A stretch of DNA of 64,000 nt from Coriaria nepalensis (Eukaryota > Streptophyta > Magnoliopsida > Cucurbitales > Coriariaceae), in the NCBI GenBank assembly GCA_027186245.1, contig CP114484.1, positions 818,501 to 882,500 of the forward strand. The letters are read 5' to 3'. This document shows positions 41,266-52,699 of this stretch, one piece after another. Within the stretch, counting starts at the first letter, position 1; each line of letters begins with the position of its first letter. The position numbers and the translations under genes are program-made. Under the pieces are notes generated by a model. That model was not told the origin of the DNA and ran no database searches. It saw only the letters and a program-made list of their open reading frames with translations.

Positions 41266-41850
41266 ATGGGAACCGAAGTTTTGAGGCCTCAGGATTGTTT
41301 GTTTGAACGGATCAGAGCTCCTTCGGATTCATTTTACCGCCGGAGAGGTCAAAATGGGAACTCCAGCTTTAGCTCTAATTATGCTAACTCTAATCCTAGA
41401 CCTAACAGGAAACCGGCGGCCCGGTCAGAACGATCGGAGCAGAGGAAACGGTGCCAATCGGAGCCGTTGAGATCTAGCCCGGACGATGTGAAAATAGTGA
41501 ACAATCGCGTGATGGAGAAGGTCACCATTTTGAGGCGAGGCGAATCGCTGGATTCGAAGATCAAGAGCGAGGCGTTGAGGAAGGAAGGCGAGTATCTGGT
41601 CGCCTGCGGGATTGGGACATTAGGTCCGGATCCGGAGATCCTACCGTATCAGATCCGGATAGGCGACCTGAAATCTCTTATGGCCGGAAAGGTGGCCGTG
41701 TACGCCGGATCCGCGTTCGCCACGTCTCCGGCTCCGAGCTCGCTTCCTCTACCATCGTTCTCTAAGATGAAGTCTGGATCTAAGATCGTTGATGATTCTG
41801 CGACGAGAGATCTGAGGCGTTTGCTTCGGATCGATGCATTAGATCCATAA
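41266..41850 (+). CDS. Plant-specific basic protein with PNRC-like proline motif
   Basis: Intronless frame of 194 residues. It starts MGTEVLRPQDCLFERI, followed by a Ser/Asn/Arg-rich, probably disordered part. A conserved-looking core is VTILRRGESLDSKIKSE. Near the C terminus (residues about 146-168) is YAGSAFATSPAPSSLPLPSF, which resembles the proline-rich nuclear receptor coactivator (PNRC) motif, a short linear motif that in animals docks to decapping factor DCP1. A role in mRNA decapping or decay is therefore possible but not shown. The start has good context (GATCCATGGG). GC content is higher than in the surroundings, as usual for coding DNA. I do not know a gene name with certainty. Confidence 0.8.
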   Translation: MGTEVLRPQDCLFERIRAPSDSFYRRRGQNGNSSFSSNYANSNPRPNRKPAARSERSEQRKRCQSEPLRSSPDDVKIVNNRVMEKVTILRRGESLDSKIKSEALRKEGEYLVACGIGTLGPDPEILPYQIRIGDLKSLMAGKVAVYAGSAFATSPAPSSLPLPSFSKMKSGSKIVDDSATRDLRRLLRIDALDP

Positions 41851-42949
41851 ATTATGCAAATGATTGAAGATCCGATTTCTTAAATCCTGACTTGCGAATA
41901 TTTCCATTTCCTGTTCCTTCTCTTCTCGGTTTTATCATGTTCTTCACAATCCGTGAATTTTTGAACGGTGCTGGATCTGATAAATCGATAAAAAGAAGGG
42001 GCCAAAATGGAATAAAATCTTTAAAAAGAAAAGAGAAGAAAGTCCTTTGTATTTGTAAATTCCTCTGTAATGTAAGCGAAGCTGGGAAATGATGAAAATT
42101 AAATAATATGAGAAAAATAGGGGGGTTGCTATGTAATATTTGGGAAATAGAATGAAGAATGATCTATCACTCTGGGCTGCTACGAATATGTGCTGTATCA
42201 TATATGATGTGTATTTAGCCCAAGTCTAATACACATTTACAGATTGTTTTTCAAATCTTGAAACCCTAAAATGATGTTTTCTAATTCAATTCTAGATGTG
42301 CAGATCAAAACGAGAAAAATAGAGAGAATAGGGAGAAGGTCATTAATACCATAACTTATATTGGTTCACGTCAAAAACGGCTAATCTACTTTAAGCTCAG
42401 TCAATCGATGAGCTTTTTAGCACTATGATCAGATCTCAACAATATAGAATGCTCACTGATCGGGTCATCAACCACATATCAAGAACTTAGAAATACATAC
42501 TGATTTACAAAAACAAGAAAAAAAACACAACCTTCAAGTCAGATCAAACGATCCACACATATGCAAGAAGATCAAACTAATAATCAAAGATTCAGAGCGT
42601 TCAAATAACCCAAATGCAAAAATCCAAAAAGAAAGAGCAATGGAGAGGAAAAGAAGGTTTCCCACAACGCAAAGAGAGAGCAGCTAAAAGAATTAGATCA
42701 ATAACCCTTAAATTCTTTATATCATGAACCGGTTTATTGAACACGGTAAAGTTGTTGGGTCATAAGCTTGGGCATGAGCCATCTAAGATTTAGGCCTGAT
42801 TTAGGCCTCAAACTTATTTCCACAACAAACTCTACCTCATCTTGGACATGTTCTACCATATTGCTAAATGTTTCAAATTGTATTATTACGCTAGGTTTTG
42901 TTTGTGAATTAAATTCAAGCAATGCTAAAATTTACTCACTGTCAAAATT
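41851..42949. other. Non-coding; 3' UTR then DNA flanking the copia relic
   Basis: The left part is the 3' UTR of the 194-residue gene. From about 42240 the sequence changes character; the part up to 42950 could be the 3' untranslated part or LTR of the copia element, but no second LTR was found to prove it. Confidence 0.4.
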
Positions 42950-45003
42950 TTGTTTCCCATATCAGAGAGGTTTTCCTTAGTTAGAATCTTGGATATCTTT
43001 ACAATACCATTTGCTATCTCATCTTAAATATAATAATACTTAACATCCATATGTTTGGTTCTTTTGTGATAAACTGAGTTCTTGCTTAAGTGAATAACAG
43101 ATTCGCTATTCGAATACACCACACAACTACCTTCCAGGAGACTTACTAATCAAATTGCTTTTTTGAAGACATTTGTGACTAGCATGTACTCAGCTTCAGT
43201 CGAGGATAGTGTAATAATGGGTTGTAAATGTGATCTCAAACTTATACAATTGCCTCCGAGCATAAACTGATATGTTGTTGTAGACGTTCTCGAATCTCCA
43301 TCACCTACAAAATCTAAATCTACATACCCTACAAGATCAAGCTCTTTAGTCCATTTCTTAAAGCATAATCCCAAGTCAATAATATTGTTCACATATTTCA
43401 GCAATCATTTCAAAGTAGTCTAATGTTTAAAATCAAGATTTGACTTATAACGACTTAACAATGATATGACATGACAAATATGGCCTAGTATTAACCATGA
43501 AATACATACCTGACCTTATTACATTTGAATAGGGAATGTCTTTCATCTTAAGCACATCATAATCAAATTTAAAACATAGGGATTTAGGTAATATAAAATG
43601 GGCAGCCAAGGGCAATTTCACAGTTACAACCAATAACTTCAAATCTCTTAACAACTTTTTCTATATGAGATTTTTTATGCAATTTCAGTGAACGACGCTT
43701 CCTATCTCTTATTAATTATATGCCAAGTATTTTTCTTACTTCACCTACATCCTTTATGTCAAATTCAAGATTTATTTTTTTTTCTTTATCTTATATTTAG
43801 ATTTACTTATTATTAGCATATCATCAACATATATAAGTAAATATAAATAGCCAAAATTCTCACAAGAAAAGTAGAAACATGAATCATATAAACTTCTAGT
43901 AAAACCAATTCCAATCACAGTCATCCATTTGCTCCAATTCTAAATAATAATAAGTAACAGTATCTAACATGATTATAATGGTTTTAAATTTAACAATCAG
44001 TGAGAATATTTCATTAAAATCAATATCTTGTTTTTTAATGTACCCTTAGCAACTAGACTAACTTAAAATCTAGGAGAATTAGAAAGAGTGCCTTCTTTTA
44101 CCAAGAAGATGCACTTACAATCAATGAGTCATTATTTCTCTGATTTTGGGGTAAGTGTCCATATGTTGTTTACCATGAGAGAATTAATCTCATCATCATC
44201 CATTGAAGATTTCCATTTCTTACTGTCCAAAAAAGTGATTGCCTCATGATAATCATTTGGCTCATTTCTTTGAACTTCCACACTTACAACCAAGGCTGTG
44301 AAGATAAGATCAACATAAGAATATTTTGGATTAGGTTTTTTATCATTCGGTTATCCATATCTCGGATCAATTGATAGTAGGCTAGATCATCATAATTTGA
44401 CCTATCTAAGATCTTAACTGTATCTTGTTCTTCATATTGACCATCAATAGTGTCTTGCACCTCTTCATTTGGTTCAAGATCACAAAATTGTTTGTCATCC
44501 TCTTACTGTTCAATTGAATCAGCAATGGTTGCATGATCCACCTCAATGTAAGTTACTTTAGAATTATCTGTTTTTTCAGTGTTTGACTTACTACTTATAA
44601 GGAAATATTTTTTCATTAAAAACTACATCTCTACTTATTAGAATCTTAATTCCTATAGAACTCATATCCTATAACTTATATCCCTTTGTGTCCTTCTCAT
44701 ATCCTAGGAATATGTATTTTTGGGATCTATGATCTAACTTTCCATCGGTTTCATGGCATAGGCAGCACAACCAACGATTTTTAAGTGACCTAGACTAGGT
44801 TTCCTACATGTCTATTTCTATTCCAGATACTTAAAATCTAAAATAATGGAAGGAGGAGATTATTTGGTATGTAGCAGTTTTTACAACCTCCTGCAAAATG
44901 GTTTTACCCAAACTTGAAGTGAACATTAAGCATCTAACTTTTTTCAAAAGTGTTTTTTCATTTTTTTCGGCTACTCCATTTTGTTGAGGTATTTTTGTTA
45001 GGA
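42950..45003 (-). mobile_element. Ty1/copia retrotransposon fragment, 5'-truncated
   Basis: Read on the minus strand, blocks of a copia polyprotein appear in the right order. The integrase end is at 45003-44870 (IPQQNGVAEKNEKTLL, then RCLM). The segment at about 44795-44610 has DLRSQKYIFLGYEKDTKGYK and SRDVVFNE, the usual post-integrase block. A degraded reverse transcriptase region follows from about 44250 (KKWKSSMDDDEINSLM), then MKDIPYSNVIRSGMYFMVNTRP near 43550, and RNase H at 43404-43150 (LVGYVDLDFVGD, ITLSSTEAEYM). Many stops and frameshifts interrupt it. Gag, protease and most of integrase are missing, so it cannot move. The right edge is abrupt near 45003; the LTRs were not identified. 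Confidence 0.88.
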
Positions 45004-45908
45004 AACATGGGCTTGCATAAAGTAGAATAAATATAGCGGAGTAAATATTTAAAATTTTATTCGAATCATATCCTAACATGCGTTTCTATCCAAATCGATC
45101 ATACAATAATTATATTACATATAATCTATTTTACAAAAAGCACAATAAATCTCATCAATATTAAATCAATATTTAAGGAAAATGAATACCTTTTTTGATT
45201 TATAAAACTTTTCTTGAATAAGATGGGGAGGCGTCCATATGTTCGTCCTCTAATCATTATTCACACGATTCGTTTCGCACGGTTAAGTTTTTATTTAAGA
45301 TTTCAACATATGAGATAATAAGCTTGAAGAGATAGAATAAAACATACTATTTTATTTCTTTGATTTTCGACCAAAAAACTTATGTGAGCATGTGAATTTC
45401 GGCCATTACTAATAATATTTATAGACAAAAATATTAGGCATGTTTCCTTATCTTGTTAGGAATTCTATACTAATCTACGTATTGTTAGTATCAATAGATT
45501 AAGTTAACGTGGCAATCCCTAGTTAGTTGTTATAATATGTATATATGTTAAGAGTGTGCATCTAAAGTAACGTTGTAATCCCTTTTCATTGTCATTTCTT
45601 TGCGTTAATGGCTCTTTCTACCCGCAATATCCATACCCAGATGATCAATCCTTGAAGATTAGACCACATGAAATATTGGAACCTGACCCTCACGCCAAGG
45701 TAAAGCAAAAGATGAAGAAACAATTCACACCTTCCCGTTGACGTGAAAGCAACCCCTCATCTCTCTCTCTCTCCCTCTCCCTCTCTTCTAGTCTCCTTGT
45801 TCTCTTCCATAAATACCATGTTTTTCTCCTTTGAAATTAGATTCATACGATTAAGCAAACAGCAAATTGCTAGCACTAATATTTTTCCAATAGTTAAAGC
45901 ATTTCCGA
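45004..45908. other. Intergenic; DMP promoter side
   Basis: AT-rich, no coding exon. The part at 45004-45500 may belong to an older unidentified repeat. The CT-rich run CTCTCTCTCTCTCCCTCTCC at about 45761-45780 lies in the probable DMP leader. Confidence 0.4.
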
Positions 45909-46508
45909 ATGGCTCTATCATGGTGCACCAAAAAGACAAGTACTACAGGTAGTACTAACAAAACCGTACTCTCCGGTGTGGCCAACCTAATCCGTCTCCT
46001 CCCGACCGGGACCGTCTTCCTCTTCCAATTCCTCAACCCAGTTTTCACCAATTCCGGCAACTGCCATACCATTAACAAATACCTCTCTGGAATTCTTATA
46101 GGTCTTTGTGGATTCTCCTGTGCCTTTTCGTCCTTCACCGATAGTTATACCGGGAGCGACGGAAAGACTCATTATGGGATCGTAACTCGGACCAGTCTAT
46201 GGCCTGCTTCGGAATCTAAGTCTGTTGACTTAACGGCTTATAAGATTCGGTTTGGTGACTTTGTCCATGCGGTTTTTGCTGTGCTTGTTTTTGCTGTGGT
46301 GGTTTTGCTTGATACGAACACGGTGGATTGTTTTTACCAGTCATTTGAATCCACGGAGAAGATTTTGATGCAGGTCTTGCCGGCGGCCGTAGGCGGGATT
46401 TCTAGTGTCGTGTTTCTGCTCTTTCCGAATACCCGCCACGGTATTGGTTATGACCAGACAAGTACCGACTCTTCTTCGAAAAGTACATCACAAACAACGA
46501 CAGATTAA
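45909..46508 (+). CDS. DUF679 membrane protein (DMP family)
   Basis: Intronless frame of 199 residues, the typical single-exon DMP. It has the family core [20 protein letters not shown], then [20 protein letters not shown], the loop [31 protein letters not shown], and [20 protein letters not shown] before NTRHGIGY. Four membrane segments are visible. DMP proteins sit in the tonoplast, ER or plasma membrane and act in membrane remodelling during senescence and, for the pollen members (DMP8/9), in gamete fusion. Which clade this one belongs to cannot be settled by eye; the short hydrophilic N terminus argues against the DMP8/9 type. A damaged second copy follows about 1.5 kb downstream in the same direction. 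Confidence 0.93.
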   Translation: MALSWCTKKTSTTGSTNKTVLSGVANLIRLLPTGTVFLFQFLNPVFTNSGNCHTINKYLSGILIGLCGFSCAFSSFTDSYTGSDGKTHYGIVTRTSLWPASESKSVDLTAYKIRFGDFVHAVFAVLVFAVVVLLDTNTVDCFYQSFESTEKILMQVLPAAVGGISSVVFLLFPNTRHGIGYDQTSTDSSSKSTSQTTTD

Positions 46509-48056
46509 TTAGTCTGTAATCTGTATGCAAGTGATCATTATGGCATCTTAATTGTTACATACATGTGATCTTTTAAGTTTCAAGGGATTGATGTTACAAT
46601 GTTGTTGTTTGTTAGGGATTCTTGTGCAGTACTCTAAAATTAGTGTTTATAAGTGACGTGGTTCTACGTACTTCTGAGTGATTAATTCGAAAGAGAAAGC
46701 TTGCACACAACAATATCTGACCGTTCTGAGCAAGATTGAAGTCGGTTGGGATTGATATAACTGTTGTTCTTTATGCCATTGCCCCATATGTAGTTGCTTA
46801 CCTCAAGCTTTTGCCTTTTGTTTGCTCTAAAGATGTAGAATTTCTTTCCTCGTCTCATACTCCATCTAAACCGTTCAATCCGCCAGTTAATTTTAACGAA
46901 TTAGATTGGGCGGTTTGTACCTAGAGTATAGGATAGTAGCTACGGGTTGAATTTTTCCGGGTCAAGCTCCTCTCAATTCGTACGGGTTCACTTAATGAGA
47001 AAGAGCCTTCTCGAATTTTTCCAACCCATTCCTATTTGGATTGAATTATAAAAATACTTTTAAATGGCACAGCCCTCGATCACTTCTATAATTTATGGAA
47101 GTGGACCCCTTTTCATGATATCAGTGGAGGGTGGGCTAGCTGTCCATAATTTATGGGCCACCGGAAGATTGCAAACGGCCCACTTACAAAATTCAACAAT
47201 TTTCTGTCGAACAAAAAGTCAAAATCAGAGCATTCCTAACAGGAATCAAATGCGAGACTCCAAGTACATTTAGAAATGATCTTCCATCACCAATTGTGAG
47301 CTTGCAAGCAAATTATTAAACTAACCATGCCACTTGCCAACTGGTTATTTGTCAAATTCGGACAAGAATCTAGAGACCAATCAAAATGGTCTACATTCAG
47401 CAGCCGTTCTAGACCAATCATACTCACTAATGGTAACCAGTTTATTTGTCCACTCTACATTAGTACGACATATGATTGCATTAATAAGATATCTAGAGAC
47501 TAATAGAATAAAATTCAAAATAAAGTAGAATTTGGTGATAATTATTTTATATTATTATTTAATAATTATTAAATTTAATTTTTTATAATAATTATTTATA
47601 TTTTATTAAGTATATATATATATATAAAATATGAGATGTTGAATAATTAATAATATAAAAGATTACTGAATATATAATACCATCTCGTTCTTTTTATAAG
47701 AGGTATTTATATGTCATATGAGTATAGATATTCTTTTATATATATAGTGTATGATTATGTGAGACACAAAATTTTATAACGATCATAAATATCACTTTCA
47801 TATATTATATTATCTATCATAAGAAACACGTTTATAATTATAATGAAATTTAATATATTATATATTCATATATCATATACATATAAAAATTTTGTTTATT
47901 ATTTTATGTGTGTTAACTTCTGAGGACATAATAATTATAATCCAAATACTTTTCTTATTGGAAATTAGAGACAGAATTTATATGTACATATACATAAGTA
48001 CTATTAACAAGATAGCTATCAGATAATTAGGAGTGAATATTCTCTGCCCAAATCAA
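46509..48056. other. Spacer between the two DMP copies
   Basis: AT-rich, with a TA run at 47609-47626. No coding sequence recognised. Confidence 0.5.
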
Positions 48057-48625
48057 ATGGCAACGTCCCAAGCAACAACTAACACTGCGCTATATTCAGG
48101 TCTGGCAAACCTCATCAAACTCCTCCTACCAGTTCCTCAGCCCTGTCTTAACCAACAACACTGGAGCCTACTGCATGACGACCGACAAATCCCTTTCCGG
48201 GATTCTCATCGCTCTCTGTGCCTTCTTGCTTTTGCTTCATTCACCAACAGTTTCTCTGACACTAACAGACATATCCATTATGTCGTCAAACTCCGAATGG
48301 TGTTTGGCCGTCTGAGGATTCTGCTGATATCACGACGGTCCATAGGTTCAATACAAGGAACGTTTTGTATGCAGTAGTGGCCTTGGTTGTGTTTGGGACA
48401 GTGGTTTTTTTGGACTCGAACACAGCCAATTGTTTCTATCCCAGGCTTGAATCGACTCGGAACCCTTTGCTCCAAGTCTTACCGGCGCTTGTTGGTTGGG
48501 TTGCTGGTCTTGTGTTTATGTTTGCCGGCCCCAACACTTGCCACGGTATTGGCTACATATCATCAGCTGCCTCAGCTTCTTCTGCGACCACCTCGAAGGA
48601 GATGTTACCGTCGGTGCAGCCCTAG
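48057..48625 (+). pseudogene. Tandem DMP pseudogene
   Basis: Starts like a DMP: MATSQATTNTALYSGLANLI, then KLLLP. Here about 20 bases coding the PTGTVFLFQ segment are missing and the frame shifts; the next part (LSPVLTN...TTDKSLSGILIALCAF) continues in another frame. It is broken again before SFTNSFSDTNRHIHYVV, where the loop resembles the intact copy. The last part is intact in a further frame from about 48365 (AVVALVVFGTVVFLDSNTANCFYP, LQVLPALVGWVAGLVF, GPNTCHGIGY) and ends at 48623-48625. Clearly a homologue of the gene at 45909 with at least three frame breaks. A truncated C-terminal product with two membrane segments could in theory be made from the 86-codon frame at 48365. Confidence 0.9.
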
Positions 48626-49187
48626 CTAGTTTGTAACAGGTACTAAACGTACAATTACATTGACATCATATACATATTTGTAGAATAGTTTTGATGTTCT
48701 ACATCATGTACTGTTTAACAAGAAGTTTGTGTCATCTTTACAATCTTCTCATGCAAATCATGTTGTCTTGTAACCTGAATCCCCTGATGAGCTCTTTTCG
48801 ATCCAATCACAATCCCTGCCTTAACTAAATGATGATCAGAAGTACCTTTAGATGATATCACAGTATACGAACCCGGAACAAATTTATAACATGATATCTG
48901 GTGATATCACAAGAAGTTTGTTCCATATTTGCACGTCCCCTGCACATACACACACTTAAGACTTCACAATCATTTAAAGATTGTTCAACAAACTTCACAA
49001 TTACTAGAAGATTTAAAGGGATATGCACATACACACACAAAAATAAGACTTCTCTAACCACCCGAACAGTCAAGGGCGGAGCCAAAATCATTTTATAAGG
49101 GGCCAACAAATGGGCTCCAGTTCGAGTTCATAATAGTAAATTACCCAATAAGACCTTGGACTGAGTAGAGGGAAAAGGGACTCTTAC
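48626..49187. other. Non-coding; where the 3' end of the DNase I-like gene should lie
   Basis: No remnant of the missing last exons of the neighbouring DNase I-like gene can be read here. AT-rich sequence with ACACACA-type short runs near 48945 and 49030. Confidence 0.4.
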
Positions 49188-50493
49188 TTTGGCCTTTGGC
49201 CATAATGACTACCGGAGCACATTCTCCGGCAAAGTCTTTGGAATCTGCGTAGCCTTTTCCTTTCAAAAACTTCATCACTTCCACTTTTGGACTAGGCTTT
49301 CCTATCTGCTCATAATACTGAATTAATAAAAAATGGATTAGAATTAGATGGGTAGGCAATAAATTTTTATGGGGAAAATGTGATCAAAGTTCCTTCACAA
49401 TGTCCATTCATCTTTCAGATGTGTAATCTGATCTATCCAGAGAATTAAGACCCCCTGCCAGAGTATATGGACCATCAACAAATTGAGTTATTGCATTAAT
49501 CTGTTTCATTCTCCAATTCTCATCAAGATGGTCTAATTGGGTGCAACAGATATTCACTTCTCCGACCCTCGGCACATCAATTGTCACCTTTAGCAAGTTC
49601 CTGCACATTCAATATTGATTCCATAAACTAAATTTACATGTAATGATGGAAAGAAGTTAACAAGAAAAAAAGAAAAAAGAAAAAAAGGAGGACCTGAAAT
49701 CATCATCATTAGCAATCTTTTGAACCTTCCATCTCTTGATAGGCCATTTTGATAAGACGGCATTTCCATATTCCAGGGCCCAGCTCTCTGCAAAAACTTA
49801 TTGCATACCAAGAGCAGCTGCCAAATCAGAAAGAGGCTTCATACGTTTTTCTTCCTCAGCCTTTACATCTTGTAGAGCTAGAACATCCGCATTGGCTTCT
49901 CTAAGAACTTTAAGAATAGTTCTACTACTCGACAAGTAGTCATCATATTGCCAATTAGCCAGAGAGTAAGGAAATACAATAGGGGACCTGACGAGAACTT
50001 GGCTTTTGAAAAACTTCTTATCACACACATTTGATGAACCCGTTTTATTATTCGCCAAGGAAACCTCATTTTCAGGAAGGTTTATGGAGACCTTCATCTT
50101 TGATCTAGGGAGCTTGTTTTGGTTTAGAATTGAATGCAATGGAGACTGCTTGAGTATACTCTTGGGACAAAATTCACCTACAGGGCTTCTGGAAGTGTTG
50201 TAATAACAATCTTCCTCTCCGTGGCTAAAGACAACTGGTTTCTCAGCTTTTGGAAATGCAGGAGCAAGTGAAAACATTGCAACATTGAATGTGGCAATTT
50301 TAATTGGCCTTTCAGATGGAGAATCACTACTCAACTCACCTTTTGATTTATCGGGTAATTCTCCTTTACGCCGAGCTTTACTTCTCAATTTTCAGAACCC
50401 TTTTATGATGATTTTGGGTCTCTCATGCTTCCAAAACAACCGCCAGATCCTCGAGCAAAGCCGCTTTAACCTGCTTCTGAAAATCCTTAACAT
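49188..50493 (-). pseudogene. DNase I-like (endonuclease/exonuclease/phosphatase) family pseudogene
   Basis: Four exons: 50493 to about 49808, 49787-49694, 49600 to about 49393, and 49317-49188. Exon 1 starts MLRIFRSRLKRLCSRIWRLF, then KIIIKGF, a TGA, and KLRSKARRKGELPD in the same frame. The catalytic domain begins IKIATFNVAMFSLAPAFP and continues with LREANADVLALQDV, GNAVLSKWPIKRWKV, CCTQLDHLDENWRM and FLKGKGYADSKDFAGEC. Lesions: TGA at 50392-50394 (codon 34, Arg CGA changed) and TGA at 49408-49410 (Trp of ERWMDIV changed). A lost donor after MDIVK has GAACTT where GT is needed. No final exon carries the RVDYIL and SDHH catalytic block. Members of this family are Mg-dependent phosphodiesterases; the exact Arabidopsis relative is uncertain. 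The protein could not be catalytic even with readthrough. Confidence 0.88.
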
Positions 50494-51152
50494 GACAATA
50501 TCCGTAATTCTTTTAGTTCGGTACAAGTAGATAATCACATTCGAACCAGAAGTCGAAATTATAGAATCTCAAATAACAAGAACAAGAATCTCAACGCTTC
50601 AATGCTTGTACAATGATTATTCAAGTGACTTTAAAGAAGTTCCTTTGCATTCAAGTACAGCTGTGGTGAACTTTGAACTTTTCTCTAGTAGGTATACTGA
50701 GAAGTCCCCCCCCAAGAATGCTCTCACCATCAATCCTTCTCTTGACTATATGAGCCTCCTGTTCCACATACTTGATTACTGTTCCATGGAATTCAATTAA
50801 AAGACATTCATGCGTAATAATGACAAGCTCACGGGTTTGGATCTTACTGTAAAAAGAAGTCAATCATTCATATACCATTATTGAAAAGAAGTTTGACAAT
50901 AAGATAGATAGGGATCCCTACAAGGCTACAAGATTTTTTTTTTTCCTTTTCTTTTCTTCTTCTCAAGTCAGAAATTGGTATTAACATTCTCAAAAGCCTG
51001 TAAAGCTCTCTGCTTGGTAAACTCTACTCTTATAATGAGCTTTTTTCTCTGATCATTGCTTTCTGCATAAGCTGCTCTTTGGTTGCTAAATCCAAGCATT
51101 AAAAAAATCTCCAATTGTTGGAAAGGAAAATCGGATCAGCAATTCCCACTAA
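50494..51152. other. Non-coding between DNase I-like relic and methyltransferase gene
   Basis: No exon recognised. Contains the 3' UTR of the SpoU-type gene (minus strand) and a pyrimidine run at about 50936-50964. Confidence 0.5.
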
Positions 51153-52296
51153 TCATTCATCAACAAACAATGTCTCGAGAAGATTAGCAGACGAGTCATT
51201 GTCTACGCTCTCATAGAAGAATCCATTAGCAGCATTCTCTCTTTTGATTTTTCTCTCTTCAATGATAGAGTCAGCTGATTCAGCACAGTAACTACGTCTA
51301 CCTTGTTTTTCTCGTCTTTCAGCCACAACAAACTTGTTACCTTCACGGGATCTCTCTGAGAAGCCTGCCCAAACTGAATAAATTCACCATAAAGAAACTA
51401 ATAAGGAACGATGTCAAAATTAAGGAGAAGATAAGGTAAAAGGCTGTCAAACTACCTCCAAAATGGTGCAGAACAATAGAGGCTGCTACAGTAACATTAA
51501 GAGAAGCAGTGCCACCCCCATAATGTGGTATGTAAACAAAAAAGTCGCATATCTCACACTCTTTAGCAGAAAGACCTGTTCCCTAAAATGAAGAAGCATA
51601 GATTCATCAAGCCTTGTAGCTTAAATATGTATCCCGTAGATGAACGCAGACCAAAAAAAATCCAATTTTTAATTTGAGCACTCAATAACAAGATGGTTAT
51701 GCTATTTTGATTATACCGATCATGGAAATTGTTTCATCATGATTCACAAGAATTTTGATTGTCAGTATTGAACACTACAAAACTTGCAATCTTTCACTTA
51801 GTAACAAATGGAACCAGCAAAAACCCAATTTCACAGAATTAGAAAAAGAGGCAGAAAGAGCGATTTCGCACCTCGTTTCCAAGCAGAAAAGCAGTGCTCT
51901 TCGTAAAAGGGTGCTGATTCACAGCCACGGCATCATCTGTAATCTCCACTCCACAAATATCGCAATCTTTCTCCTACGCCAAAAACAAAAAAAAAAAGTA
52001 TGCACATCAAACGAACTCAATCACAGAATACCACGGTACTTTTATGAGAATGAGCTACAGTGAGAGAGAGAGAGAGAGACCTTAAGGTACAGGCGGGCGT
52101 CGAGGAGAGAGTGAAAGTGGCGAAATCGAATGTGGGAAGTGGAGCCATGGCTTCCAAAAGCATTGAAGTCCCGACGACCTACGAGTATCAGCTCCGATAC
52201 GCCAAAGGCGGTGGCGCTCCTGGCGAGCGTGCCCACGTTGTGCCTTTTTGCAATGTTATGCACCACCACGTAACTCTCTATCCCCCTTCTTTCCAT
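51153..52296 (-). CDS. SpoU/TrmH-family tRNA/rRNA methyltransferase
   Basis: Four exons: 52296-52081, 51973-51872, 51582-51456 and 51373-51153, giving 221 residues. The domain is the SPOUT knotted fold that transfers methyl from S-adenosylmethionine to a ribose 2'-OH. Motif 1 is HNIAKRHNVGTLARSATAFG, motif 2 FLLGNEGTGLSAKECEICD, motif 3 IPHYGGGTASLNVTVAASI. The conserved motif-1 Asn and Arg and the NEGTGLS glycines are present. The C-terminal 60 residues are polar and not part of the fold. Start: I used ATG at 52296 (MERRGIESYVVV), since the frame upstream to an ATG at 52362 (MELCFWRK) does not look conserved. The substrate RNA and the compartment are not evident. The similar Arabidopsis gene At4g15520 lies next to PPDK (from memory), as here. 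Confidence 0.9.
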
Positions 52297-52699
52297 TCTT
52301 CTTTTTACACTAAGGAAAAAGAACCAAGAGCTCAAGATTTTACGCCAAAAACAGAGCTCCACTGCGGCGGCCTGATACTAAAGTATAAGCTAGACTCCAT
52401 TACGACCTAAAAGTTAACCCTTTCATTATTTATACAATTTACGTACCAACCCAAACAGTTCAATTGTACAGAATTCCTCCTCTCTCTATTTCGTATTTGG
52501 ATTTCGAATAAATGAGGGAAAAATTCTTTTATGTATTTCATATGGCCTTCCTTTTAATCTGTGGCCACTTATATGTATAAACATATAACACAGAAGATTT
52601 GATTTTTGAATCGTTTGCTTGCATCCTGGTTATTTTACGTACAACTTGCACGAGGACGAGGAATAATTATTACATGTAGAAGTCGAACTCTTTATGAGT
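52297..52699. other. Short intergenic region
   Basis: Promoter of the methyltransferase gene and downstream flank of the PPDK pseudogene. Nothing else recognised. Confidence 0.5.

Noticed and set aside
46736..47528. Three short plus-strand frames between the DMP copies
   Set aside because: No similarity to DMP or any family I recognise; composition like the surrounding AT-rich DNA.
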